IMG/VR virus record: IMGVR_UViG_3300020477_000041
Location: 1 to 50,557 of that record
Source: a virus
Length of the DNA stretch: 50,557 nucleotides
Direction: 5' to 3' (one strand)
The notes under the pieces are model-generated. The model did not search any database and was not told the DNA's origin. It saw only the letters and a list, made by a program, of their open reading frames with translations. Position 1 is the first letter of the stretch. Each line of letters begins with the position of its first letter. The position numbers were made by a program, and so were the translations under genes. This document shows positions 16,754-24,073 of the stretch, in pieces.

Positions 16754-17279
16754 CGAAGACCCTATACTTGCAGCGCAGATGCACTGTGACAAACACGTAG
16801 TTAAAATGATCCTTGAATCTGCACAACTTCTTTCAACAGCGCATCGCTTGATAGACGGTGACGAGCTTGCTGATGAACGAGGTCTGTACAAAGCTACTCA
16901 CAAGAACCATCCCTCTTCCAAGTGGGTTCGCGATTCTTCTGAGAATTATGAGTGGTTGTGGAATCTTTACGATCAGCTTCTTAAAGAATACACTTATCGC
17001 TACGATAAAAACCACAAATCAGGTAGACTGTTACATGATTTATGGATGTTTCCGATGAACATACAACACAACGATTTTACGCCACCACCACAATGTATGC
17101 CTGACTACTGCAAAGGCTCTGACACTGTTGAAGCGTATCGTACTTACTACGTTGTTGAGAAATGTGACTTTGCTACTTGGAAAAAGCGTAACAAACCTGA
17201 GTGGTTTAGAATAGAAGAAGTTAACAAAGATAAATCTTTTTGGCACGGGCTAGGGCTACCTGATGAAACACGTACTTGA
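16734..17279 (+). CDS. Conserved phage protein of unknown function (181 aa)
   Basis: ATG at 16734 overlaps the thyX end by 20 bases; the TTG one codon earlier is not needed. The N-terminus, NIFYLDEDPILAAQMHCDKHVVKMILESAQLLSTAHR, is a pattern I recall from many marine phage and some bacterial proteins of unknown function. Conserved His and Cys (HCDKHVVK) suggest a metal or nucleotide site. A second conserved area contains HPSSKWVRDSSENYEWLW. Location between thyX and polymerase suggests a part in DNA precursor metabolism or repair. Its end overlaps the polymerase start. Confidence 0.6.
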   Translation: MNIFYLDEDPILAAQMHCDKHVVKMILESAQLLSTAHRLIDGDELADERGLYKATHKNHPSSKWVRDSSENYEWLWNLYDQLLKEYTYRYDKNHKSGRLLHDLWMFPMNIQHNDFTPPPQCMPDYCKGSDTVEAYRTYYVVEKCDFATWKKRNKPEWFRIEEVNKDKSFWHGLGLPDETRT

Positions 17280-18981
17280 TATTGAGACTGACCATCTTGA
17301 TGCTAAGAAAATTTGGGTTGTGTGTTCCAAAACAATAGGTAAAAACGAAGTACATGTACACAGAACAAAAGAAGAGTTTTTTTCTCACGGCTTTGATTTT
17401 GATAATGATGTGTTTATCGGACACAATGCTGTAGAGTTTGATTTTCCTGTTCTTAAACGTCTTTGGAATGTAGACATAAAGAAAGCTGAAGATACTTTAA
17501 TTATGTCTAGATTGTTTATACCTGACAGAGAAGGTGGTCACAGTCTTGAGTCTTGGGGTTGTAAACTAGGTATAAGTAAACTCAAGTTTATAGACTTTGA
17601 GAAACTATCAGAAAAGATGGTAGAATATTGTAAACGTGATGTTGAAATAACATACAAAATATATTCTATTCTTACTGAGGAAGGTGCGGACTTCTCGCAA
17701 CAAAGCATTGATCTTGAGCATGAGATTGCTGACATAATATCTAGACAATCTAAGTATGGTTTTTACTTGAACAAACCAAAGACTTTTGAGTTAATAAACA
17801 AGACTCAAAGTAAAGCCAATAGAATAGAGTGTAATATTACTAAGTACTTTCCTCCTAAAGTCAGAGTATTACGTAATGATTTACCTAAGTATACTAAAAA
17901 AGGTACTATGTCTAAGGTAGGTTTGAACGGTTTTGACTATAAGGATGTAGCTGGTCCATTTTGGAAGATAGAGTTTCAACCTTTTAACATTGCTTCACAC
18001 AAACAAATAGTTGAAAGAATGGATGAATCTGGTTGGAAGCCTATTGATTTAACTCCAAAAGGTTCACCGAAAGTAAACGAAACTAATCTTGCTACGTTAC
18101 CAGAATCAGCACCAGAATCAGTAAAGAAACTTTCTGAGTGGAAGATGCTTACTAACAGGTGGAAGACAGCGGAATCTTGGATAGATTCTTTAGGTGATGA
18201 CGGTAGAGTACACGGTAAGGTGTTTACTCTTGGTGCAGTTACAGGTCGTATGACACACAACAATCCTAATATGGCTAATGTAGTAGCTGTAGATAAACCT
18301 TACGGTAAAGAATCAAGGGATTGCTGGTCTTCTCCTAATGATAGCTTTCGTATTGTAGGTATGGACGCTCAAGGTTTAGAATTACGTATGCTTGCACACT
18401 ACATGAACGATGCTGATTACACAAAAGAAGTTCTTTCTGGTGATCCGCATAATGTTACAATGGAAGCGTTAAACATAAATGATCGTAAACTAGCGAAAAC
18501 ATTTTTCTACGCATTCATTTATGGTGCTTCACCTACTAAACTAGGAAGTATTTTAGGTGTTAGTCCAGTGCAAGGTAAGATACTAAAAGACCAGTTTCTT
18601 AGAAATGTACCAAGTTTAGGTGAACTTTTAAGCAAGGTAGAGGATGCAGCTTCACGAGGGTACATTCGCGGTCTGGACGGTCGAAGGCTGTACGTCAGAC
18701 ACGCTCACGCAGCCCTTAACACACTGTTACAGGGTGGTGGAAGTATTGTGTGTAAACAGTGGTCGGTCAACATGGACCGCAGCATACGTTCTGAGAAGCT
18801 GAAGGCTAATCTAGTGAATACGGTCCACGATGAATTGCAGTACGAAAGCCATATGGACGATGCAGAACGATTAGTTGAACTTTCTAGCTTGACAATCAAA
18901 GAAGCAGGACGTATGCTCAAGCTAAGGTTACCAATGGATGCTGAAGCGAAGATTGGAATGTCTTGGGCAGATACACATTAA
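17263..18981 (+). CDS. DNA polymerase family A with 3'-5' exonuclease (T7 gp5-like)
   Basis: 572 aa replicative polymerase. Exonuclease: DIETD (Asp6, Glu8; Exo I), HNAVEFDF (Asp60; Exo II), YCKRD (Tyr122, Asp126; Exo III). Polymerase: motif A DAQGLELRMLAHY (Asp368), motif B RKLAKTFFYAFIYG (408-421) and motif C VHDELQ (His522-Asp523-Glu524). The GLDGRRLYVR...ALNTLLQGGG segment matches T7 polymerase closely. The position equivalent to E. coli Pol I Phe762 is Tyr416, as in T7. It is shorter than T7 gp5, and no DnaJ-like zinc domain is present. It works with the downstream primase-helicase and SSB. Confidence 0.93.
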   Translation: MKHVLDIETDHLDAKKIWVVCSKTIGKNEVHVHRTKEEFFSHGFDFDNDVFIGHNAVEFDFPVLKRLWNVDIKKAEDTLIMSRLFIPDREGGHSLESWGCKLGISKLKFIDFEKLSEKMVEYCKRDVEITYKIYSILTEEGADFSQQSIDLEHEIADIISRQSKYGFYLNKPKTFELINKTQSKANRIECNITKYFPPKVRVLRNDLPKYTKKGTMSKVGLNGFDYKDVAGPFWKIEFQPFNIASHKQIVERMDESGWKPIDLTPKGSPKVNETNLATLPESAPESVKKLSEWKMLTNRWKTAESWIDSLGDDGRVHGKVFTLGAVTGRMTHNNPNMANVVAVDKPYGKESRDCWSSPNDSFRIVGMDAQGLELRMLAHYMNDADYTKEVLSGDPHNVTMEALNINDRKLAKTFFYAFIYGASPTKLGSILGVSPVQGKILKDQFLRNVPSLGELLSKVEDAASRGYIRGLDGRRLYVRHAHAALNTLLQGGGSIVCKQWSVNMDRSIRSEKLKANLVNTVHDELQYESHMDDAERLVELSSLTIKEAGRMLKLRLPMDAEAKIGMSWADTH

Positions 18982-18995
18982 ATGTAAAAAAAGAC

Positions 18996-19024
18996 TTGAC
19001 AAGACCCGTTTCAGCGTGTATAAT
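18996..19024 (+). promoter_or_regulatory. Consensus sigma70 promoter upstream of ssb
   Basis: TTGACA at 18996-19001 and TATAAT at 19019-19024, exactly 17 bases apart, both perfect. They lie in the short gap between polymerase and ssb, with the ssb ATG 34 bases beyond the -10 box. It should give a strong separate transcript for ssb and what follows. Confidence 0.85.
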
Positions 19025-19057
19025 ATTAGAACATTTTACCCTTTAAGGAGAACAAGT

Positions 19058-19531
19058 ATGGATAAAGTTTTGTATGCAACACTCTACTATCCGAGTTTGT
19101 ATGAAGTCAATGATATGTCACAGAAATATGAAGTTACTTTAGGTAATCTTCACAGTGACACAGTTGACGAACTTGAAAACGCTGGCGTTAATGTACGAAT
19201 TGGAGAGGGCAAAAAGGAAGATTTTGAATCTTTTATTGTTGCTCGTTCTAAGTTTCCTATTAAAGTTTTGGATGCAGCAGGAAATCCGTGGAACCCTGAT
19301 GTACGAATAGGCAATGGCACTTATGCCAAAGCTTCTATTCACACTTATCCTTATAACTACAAAGGAAAGAAAGGCGTTGGTATTGGTGTTAATGCAGTTA
19401 TGGTTCTTGAGTTGCAAGAGTACAAGCCTAACAGCATTTCTCTTGATCCAGAGCCACAGTATTTTAACACCAGTGTTCTTGAGTCTTCCAATGTCTTGAG
19501 GACGAATGATCTTGAACAAGAATTGATGTAA
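19058..19531 (+). CDS. Single-stranded DNA-binding protein, T7 gp2.5-like
   Basis: The ATG at 19058 follows TTAAGGAGAACA, a near-perfect ribosome site, so I reject an in-frame start at 18938 that would lie upstream of the promoter. The 157-aa product is beta-rich, with aromatic and Gly positions typical of an OB fold (e.g. NGTYAKASIHTYPYNYKGKKGVGIG), followed by a hydrophilic tail ending NDLEQELM, short and acidic as in phage SSBs that dock on polymerase and helicase. It has its own consensus promoter, as expected for a protein needed in quantity. The family call is by pattern and context. Confidence 0.65.
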   Translation: MDKVLYATLYYPSLYEVNDMSQKYEVTLGNLHSDTVDELENAGVNVRIGEGKKEDFESFIVARSKFPIKVLDAAGNPWNPDVRIGNGTYAKASIHTYPYNYKGKKGVGIGVNAVMVLELQEYKPNSISLDPEPQYFNTSVLESSNVLRTNDLEQELM

Positions 19532-19542
19532 GTCTAAGTGGG

Positions 19543-19637
19543 GTAACTCTAATCGTGAGTTACAGTATCCATAGTGAGGGTCAGCATTGCTGCGGGAATT
19601 GGATACAAATTGATAGAAGAATCACTCTTCTATTTTT
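19543..19637 (+). ncRNA. Structured untranslated RNA with terminator, downstream of ssb
   Basis: Three consecutive foldable elements in 95 bases: a hairpin GTAACTC/GAGTTAC (19543-19549 with 19557-19563); a two-tier hairpin GTATCC/GGATAC (19565-19570 with 19601-19606) enclosing CAGC/GCTG (19582-19585 with 19589-19592); and ATAGAAGA/TCTTCTAT (19613-19620 with 19626-19633) followed by T's, a rho-independent terminator. It may be a processed small RNA or the 3' UTR of ssb. I do not match it to a known RNA family. Confidence 0.5.
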
Positions 19638-19690
19638 ACTAAAAGACTAAGACATCCTGAGTACGATGTAAAACTGCTCAAGTTTTTTTT

Positions 19691-19767
19691 GGTTCCGTAG
19701 CTCAACAGGATAGAGCAATAGACTTCTAATCTATAGGTTGTAGGTTCAAGTCCTACCGGGACCGCCA
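19691..19767 (+). tRNA. tRNA-Arg (anticodon UCU)
   Basis: A complete 77-nt cloverleaf: acceptor GGTTCCG with CGGGACC (one G-U pair), D stem GCTC/GAGC, anticodon stem ATAGA/TCTAT around loop CTTCTAA (anticodon TCT), T stem GTAGG/CCTAC with TTCAAGT loop, discriminator G and encoded CCA. It reads AGA, the arginine codon that dominates in the AT-rich virion genes of this window, so it probably offsets a scarcity of this tRNA in the host. An HNH nuclease gene starts 21 bases after it. Confidence 0.95.
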
Positions 19768-19788
19768 AAATGAAAAAGGACTATATAG

Positions 19789-20241
19789 ATGCCTTTAAAA
19801 GACAAAGAACAACGACGAAAATATTATAAAGAATACAATTCGCGTCCAGAAAATAAGGAACGAAAAAAGAAAGAAAGCAAAAGAAGTTATCGCAATTTTG
19901 AAAAACCATTTTTCGTTCAGAATTTTAACACTAAAAAAAGATCGAGCAATAAAAAATTCCCTGACCGAATTTTTAATATAACCTTAGAGTATTTACAGGA
20001 GATATTTCCTGAAGATAAAAAATGTCCTGTATTAAATATTAAATTCAAAGTAAACAATTTTGGCCCCGGTGACCATTCACCAAGTATTGATAGAATTGAT
20101 AATGATAAAGGATATGAAATAGGAAATGTTATTTGGGTTTGTCAGAAAGTTAACAATATTAAAACAAATGCTACGCCAGATGAAATAATAAAAGTAGGAA
20201 AGTTCTACAAAAAGTTACTTGAAGAAAGGTCTTTAGAATGA
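19789..20241 (+). CDS. HNH-type (His-Me finger) endonuclease, homing-like
   Basis: 150 aa. The N-terminal 55 residues are very basic (RRKYYKEYNSRPENKERKKK), probably DNA-binding. The nuclease core is CPVLNIKF, then DHSPSIDRIDNDKGYEIGNVIWVCQKVNNIKTNAT, in which His (DHSPSID), Asn in GNVIWVC and the NNIKTN motif form the catalytic site seen in phage HNH homing nucleases. It stands just after the tRNA gene and overlaps the next exonuclease gene by 4 bases. It might be a selfish nuclease that targets phages lacking the insertion. Confidence 0.7.
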   Translation: MPLKDKEQRRKYYKEYNSRPENKERKKKESKRSYRNFEKPFFVQNFNTKKRSSNKKFPDRIFNITLEYLQEIFPEDKKCPVLNIKFKVNNFGPGDHSPSIDRIDNDKGYEIGNVIWVCQKVNNIKTNATPDEIIKVGKFYKKLLEERSLE

Positions 20242-21098
20242 CAGTTGAGAAAACAATTCATACTTTAATACCTGATATAAAGAATCTTATATCTGAAGGT
20301 AAGACTGATATAGATGAAGATAACATCGACATCTTTCTTAAAGCTATTACTAGTGATTTAAAGAATTTTCTTAATCCTAAAGAGAAGTCTCGTTCTGGTT
20401 ATCTTCGCATGTCCAGCATAGGCAGAGAAGACAGAAAGATTTGGTACGATGTACACAACAAGACACAAGTTAAACATCCTCCAGAGTTACTGTTAAAATT
20501 CTTTTATGGTAATATAGTAGAAGCTTTGATGTTGTTTCTAGCTGCTGAATCAGGACACAAAGTAACTAATCAACAAGAAGAGGTAAAGATAGAAGGCATT
20601 ACAGGTCACATTGACGCTATGATAGATGGTGCTGTTGTTGATGTTAAGTCTGCTTCTACTCGCGCTTTTAGAAAATTTAAAACAAAAACACTTTTAGGAA
20701 ATGATCCTTTTGGATACATTGGTCAGATCAGTGGTTACATGGACGCAAAGAATGTTCTTGAAGGTGGCTTTCTTGCGTTTGACAAAAGCACTGGCGATAT
20801 CACTTTTATGATGGTCGATGAGTTGACGAAAATAAACGCTACGGACAGAATAAAACATTTGAAAGAGGTTATTTCGCTTGACAGTCCACCAGAGAAGTGC
20901 TATGAACCTGTACCTCTCGGAGTTCAAGGGAACTATACATTAAGCACAGGCTGTTCCTATTGTGATTATAAAAATATATGTTGGAAAGGTGCTAATAACG
21001 GTTCTGGACTACGAGTGTTTCAATACTCTAACAGTTTAAAATATTTTACTCACGTTGAAGTAGAACCAAGAGTAGAGGAAGTTACTAATGAGTTATGA
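20238..21098 (+). CDS. PD-(D/E)XK exonuclease, Cas4/RecB-like
   Basis: 286 aa. Core motifs: FFYGNIVEALM (Glu95), GHIDAMID (His124, Asp126), VVDVKSAS (Asp135-x-Lys137) and YIGQISGYM (the QxxxY motif of RecB-type nucleases). The C-terminus has a Cys cluster CSYCDYKNIC like half of the iron-sulfur site in Cas4/AddB, but no N-terminal Cys partner is visible. In T7-like phages this place in the replication block is held by the gp6 exonuclease; it likely degrades host DNA or removes primers. It overlaps the primase-helicase start by 11 bases. Confidence 0.75.
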   Translation: MTVEKTIHTLIPDIKNLISEGKTDIDEDNIDIFLKAITSDLKNFLNPKEKSRSGYLRMSSIGREDRKIWYDVHNKTQVKHPPELLLKFFYGNIVEALMLFLAAESGHKVTNQQEEVKIEGITGHIDAMIDGAVVDVKSASTRAFRKFKTKTLLGNDPFGYIGQISGYMDAKNVLEGGFLAFDKSTGDITFMMVDELTKINATDRIKHLKEVISLDSPPEKCYEPVPLGVQGNYTLSTGCSYCDYKNICWKGANNGSGLRVFQYSNSLKYFTHVEVEPRVEEVTNEL

Positions 21099-22719
21099 AA
21101 GTAAGTACGAAAAGACTCACCAACCTTGTGCTGATTGTGGATCAAGTGATGCCTTAACAATCTACAAGGATGGTGGGACTTATTGCTTTTCTTGTGGAAA
21201 AGCTAGTTTGCCAGATAAAGACACTTCTGATATTAGAGTTGTAGAAAACAACAATCTAACTTTAGGAGATGTGTCTGCAATAGAACAAAGAAGAATACAC
21301 AAGGAAACTTGTATTAAGTATAATGTTATGCAGAAGACTGTCAAAGGCAAGTCTGTGCATATCTATCCTTATTACAACTCCGGTGGTTTTCACATTGCAA
21401 GTAAGATACGATTTGTTCCTAAACATTTTTTGATAGAAGGACACATTGCTAAGACAGGTTTCTTTGGTCAACAAGCTTTTGGTAAAGGTGGAAAATACAT
21501 TACCATTTGCGAAGGCGAGATAGATGCTTTGTCAGCTTATCAAATGTTTGACAGCAAGTGGCCGTTTATATCTGTTAGAACAGGTGCAGGATCAATTGAG
21601 AAAGATATCAACGATAATTATGATTTTCTTAACAAGTTTGAGAACATAATTATATGTTTTGATAATGACGATGCAGGAAAGATTGCAGCAAAAGTAGCTT
21701 CTGAGTTACTTGCTCCTAAAGCTTCTGTTGTTCGTATGAGGTACAAAGACCCTAACGAGTATTTGTTAAAAGGTAAGGTAGCTGAGTTTAAACAGGATTG
21801 GTGGAACGCTGAAAGATACACACCGGAAGGTATTGTGTCAGGAGATAGTCTTTGGGATGAGTTGTTAAAAGGACCAGAGAAGGCTATTGTTCAGTATCCT
21901 TATAATGGCATTAACAAAGCTACTTATGGTTTAAGAAGCGGAGAGCTTGTTTGTATATGTGCAGGAACAGGTATTGGTAAATCTAGTTTTATGAGAGAAA
22001 TATGTTATCATATTATATCTCACACAGATAACAATGTTGGCCTTTTGTTTCTTGAAGAACCTATCAGAACTACAGCTAAAGCTTTGATGGGCGTTCACTC
22101 AAGCAAGAACTATCATCTTCCTAATGCTGAATACACTATGGAAGAGTACAAAGATGCTTATGACAACACTGTAGGAAGTGGAAGAATATTCTTCTTTGAT
22201 CATTTTGGTTCTAACGCAATTGAGAACATTACAAACAGAATAAGGTACATGGTAAAGATACTTAAATGTAAGTACATTGTTCTTGACCACATATCTATTC
22301 TTGTCAGTTCTCAAGAGTTTGGAATGGATGAAAGAAGAAACATAGATCAGTGTATGACTAAGCTACGTACTCTTGTTCAAGAGCTTGACATTTGTCTTAT
22401 CATTGCAAGCCATCTAAGACGAACTCAAGACGGTTCACATGAAGAAGGTAAAGAGTTGTCATTGAACCACCTTAGAGGATCGCATTCAATTGGTCAGCTA
22501 AGTGACATTGTACTTGGGTTGGAACGCAACGGACAAGCTGATTGTCCTGTTGAAAGAAACACAACAAAAGTACGTGTCATTAAGAATAGGTTCAGTGGAA
22601 TAACTGGTCTTTGTAGTACTTTGTTCTACGATACAAATACAGGAAGACTGAATGAAGTTTCTTCTGAAACCAATATTGCAAACCATGTGAACGATGTTAA
22701 AGATAACGAGTTAATGTAA
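21088..22719 (+). CDS. DNA primase-helicase (T7 gp4-like)
   Basis: 543 aa bifunctional replisome protein. Zinc finger: CADC (14, 17) and CFSC (33, 36). TOPRIM primase: CEGEIDAL (Glu142, Glu144) and FDNDDAG (191-197). Hexameric helicase: Walker A GTGIGKSS (293-300), a Walker B-type LDHISIL, a SHLRR motif and the ERN/TTKVRVIKNRFSG C-terminal arginine region. It primes lagging-strand synthesis and unwinds DNA 5'-3' together with the upstream polymerase. Its length is close to T7 gp4 (566 aa). Confidence 0.93.
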   Translation: MSYESKYEKTHQPCADCGSSDALTIYKDGGTYCFSCGKASLPDKDTSDIRVVENNNLTLGDVSAIEQRRIHKETCIKYNVMQKTVKGKSVHIYPYYNSGGFHIASKIRFVPKHFLIEGHIAKTGFFGQQAFGKGGKYITICEGEIDALSAYQMFDSKWPFISVRTGAGSIEKDINDNYDFLNKFENIIICFDNDDAGKIAAKVASELLAPKASVVRMRYKDPNEYLLKGKVAEFKQDWWNAERYTPEGIVSGDSLWDELLKGPEKAIVQYPYNGINKATYGLRSGELVCICAGTGIGKSSFMREICYHIISHTDNNVGLLFLEEPIRTTAKALMGVHSSKNYHLPNAEYTMEEYKDAYDNTVGSGRIFFFDHFGSNAIENITNRIRYMVKILKCKYIVLDHISILVSSQEFGMDERRNIDQCMTKLRTLVQELDICLIIASHLRRTQDGSHEEGKELSLNHLRGSHSIGQLSDIVLGLERNGQADCPVERNTTKVRVIKNRFSGITGLCSTLFYDTNTGRLNEVSSETNIANHVNDVKDNELM

Positions 22720-22720
22720 C

Positions 22721-23116
22721 ATGCCTATTTATGTTCAACAAAAAGTTCTTCCAGAAGATGTCATCAATAACAGTAACGTAATGTTTGCGTATCTGGAAAA
22801 TGACAAAAAATCTGGAGGAACTGCGTTAGCTATTTTTCTTAGAGATTCTGAACAAGGAATAGGTTTAAGATTAAAGAAAGCTCACGGTGATCAGATAGGA
22901 TGTTACTGGGACGATAAGGAGTTCAGATACAACACAGATAAAATGAAAGAAGATATAGGAAGTTTGGAAGATTTTTTAAAGAACAACGGAACTGCTGTAT
23001 TTGCAAAAGGAGATTTTGATTCCTATAATGAAGATAGGTTTCTTGAGATATCTCCACGTTCTTACAAGTACTTTAAAAATAGAATAACCAAACTTCTTCG
23101 TATCTACAGACCGTAG
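22721..23116 (+). CDS. Hypothetical protein in replication operon (131 aa)
   Basis: 131 aa, starting one base after the primase-helicase stop. Mixed alpha/beta composition with SGGTALAIFLRDSEQGIGLRLKK and FLEISPRSYKYFKNRI. No motif that I recognise. Its position between the helicase and endonuclease I suggests a replication or recombination accessory. The next gene starts 1 base later. Confidence 0.6.
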   Translation: MPIYVQQKVLPEDVINNSNVMFAYLENDKKSGGTALAIFLRDSEQGIGLRLKKAHGDQIGCYWDDKEFRYNTDKMKEDIGSLEDFLKNNGTAVFAKGDFDSYNEDRFLEISPRSYKYFKNRITKLLRIYRP

Positions 23117-23117
23117 C

Positions 23118-23507
23118 ATGGCTAAAAAATATAAAGACTATAGGTTTCGCTCTTTGTTTGAAAGAGACTTTGCTCGTGATCTTGAAGATAGAAATATAGA
23201 TTACGAGTACGAAACTAAGAAACTGTCTTGGATTCCAAAACCTAGAGTTTATACTCCTGACTTTTATCTTCCAGACTATGATCTTTATATAGAAACTAAA
23301 GGAAGGTTTACGTCTTCTGACAGAGTAAAACATCTTCGTGTAGCAGATCAACATCCTGACATTGATCTTAGGTTTGTGTTTATGACACCGTTTAACAAAC
23401 TTTCAAGATCATCTAAAACGACGTATGGTGATTGGTGTACTAAGAATGGTTTTACATTTTCTAAAGAAAGGATACCAAAAGAATGGATGAAGAAGAAGAA
23501 GAGATAA
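23118..23507 (+). CDS. Endonuclease I, Holliday-junction resolvase (T7 gp3-like)
   Basis: 129 aa. The catalytic residues of T7 endonuclease I have clear equivalents: Glu15 (FERDFAR), Asp48 (YTPDFYLP) and Glu59-x-Lys61 (YIETKGR), in the same order and near the same spacing (Glu20, Asp55, Glu65, Lys67). A conserved RFVFMTPFNKL region follows. It debranches replicating and packaging DNA and helps break down host DNA. The C-terminus is very basic (KEWMKKKKR). Its end overlaps the next gene. Confidence 0.88.
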   Translation: MAKKYKDYRFRSLFERDFARDLEDRNIDYEYETKKLSWIPKPRVYTPDFYLPDYDLYIETKGRFTSSDRVKHLRVADQHPDIDLRFVFMTPFNKLSRSSKTTYGDWCTKNGFTFSKERIPKEWMKKKKR

Positions 23508-23872
23508 GAGAAATTCTTGAAGATGAGAGAAAGGATTTAAAGCCTAACAGAGTGTATATTATTCTTGAAGATATTGAAAAAAATCCTTTAAGAGAGAACG
23601 CACTTTTTACAGAATTAGATGAGGAAGAAGAAGTTGATAATGGTTATTTCAATGTAAAGGTTATTGATACAACTAAAAATAGTGATCCAAGAGAATCAAT
23701 GTCTTTTATAATTTCTCAAGGACTCTTTTGTATACTTCAAGAATCTTTGATGGAAGTTTATACGAAAGGTTCTCAATATATTCTTAATCAAATGGGTGAT
23801 AATGTTGTAGACCTTTTACCCAATTTATTGAACAAAGCGAAAGGACCGCCGAATGGCAGCGGATACCATTAA
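23483..23872 (+). CDS. Acidic hypothetical protein (129 aa)
   Basis: Begins inside endonuclease I (25-base overlap) with MDEEEEEIREILEDE and stays acidic. The middle contains IEKNPLRENALFTELDEEEE and a hydrophobic helix (about 82-98, SFIISQGLFCILQESLMEVY). It ends overlapping the DUF3310 gene by 20 bases. No family recognised. A highly acidic small protein here could mimic DNA, but nothing beyond charge supports that. Confidence 0.5.
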   Translation: MDEEEEEIREILEDERKDLKPNRVYIILEDIEKNPLRENALFTELDEEEEVDNGYFNVKVIDTTKNSDPRESMSFIISQGLFCILQESLMEVYTKGSQYILNQMGDNVVDLLPNLLNKAKGPPNGSGYH

Positions 23873-24071
23873 TCATCCTAAACATTACAATATGCAAGGG
23901 CTAGAAGCTATTGATATCATTCAAGCTTCTATGACTGATGAGGAGTTCAGAGGTTACCTAAAAGGTAACATTTTAAAGTATCTTATAAGATACAAACATA
24001 AGGGAAAACCAGAAGAGGACTTGTTAAAATCTTCTTGGTATCTTAACAAACTTACGGAGGGAGTAAAATAA
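23853..24071 (+). CDS. DUF3310 protein (T7 gp1.7-like family)
   Basis: 72 aa with the family's hallmark INHPKHYN at the N-terminus, EAIDII, FRGYLKGNILKYLIRYKHKG and a terminal SWYLNKL, an almost full-length match to DUF3310. T7 gp1.7 of this family is a nucleotide kinase acting on dTMP/dGMP, which fits a location just ahead of the ribonucleotide reductase. Whether this short version is active is unknown. Confidence 0.8.
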   Translation: MAADTINHPKHYNMQGLEAIDIIQASMTDEEFRGYLKGNILKYLIRYKHKGKPEEDLLKSSWYLNKLTEGVK

Positions 24072-24073
24072 AT

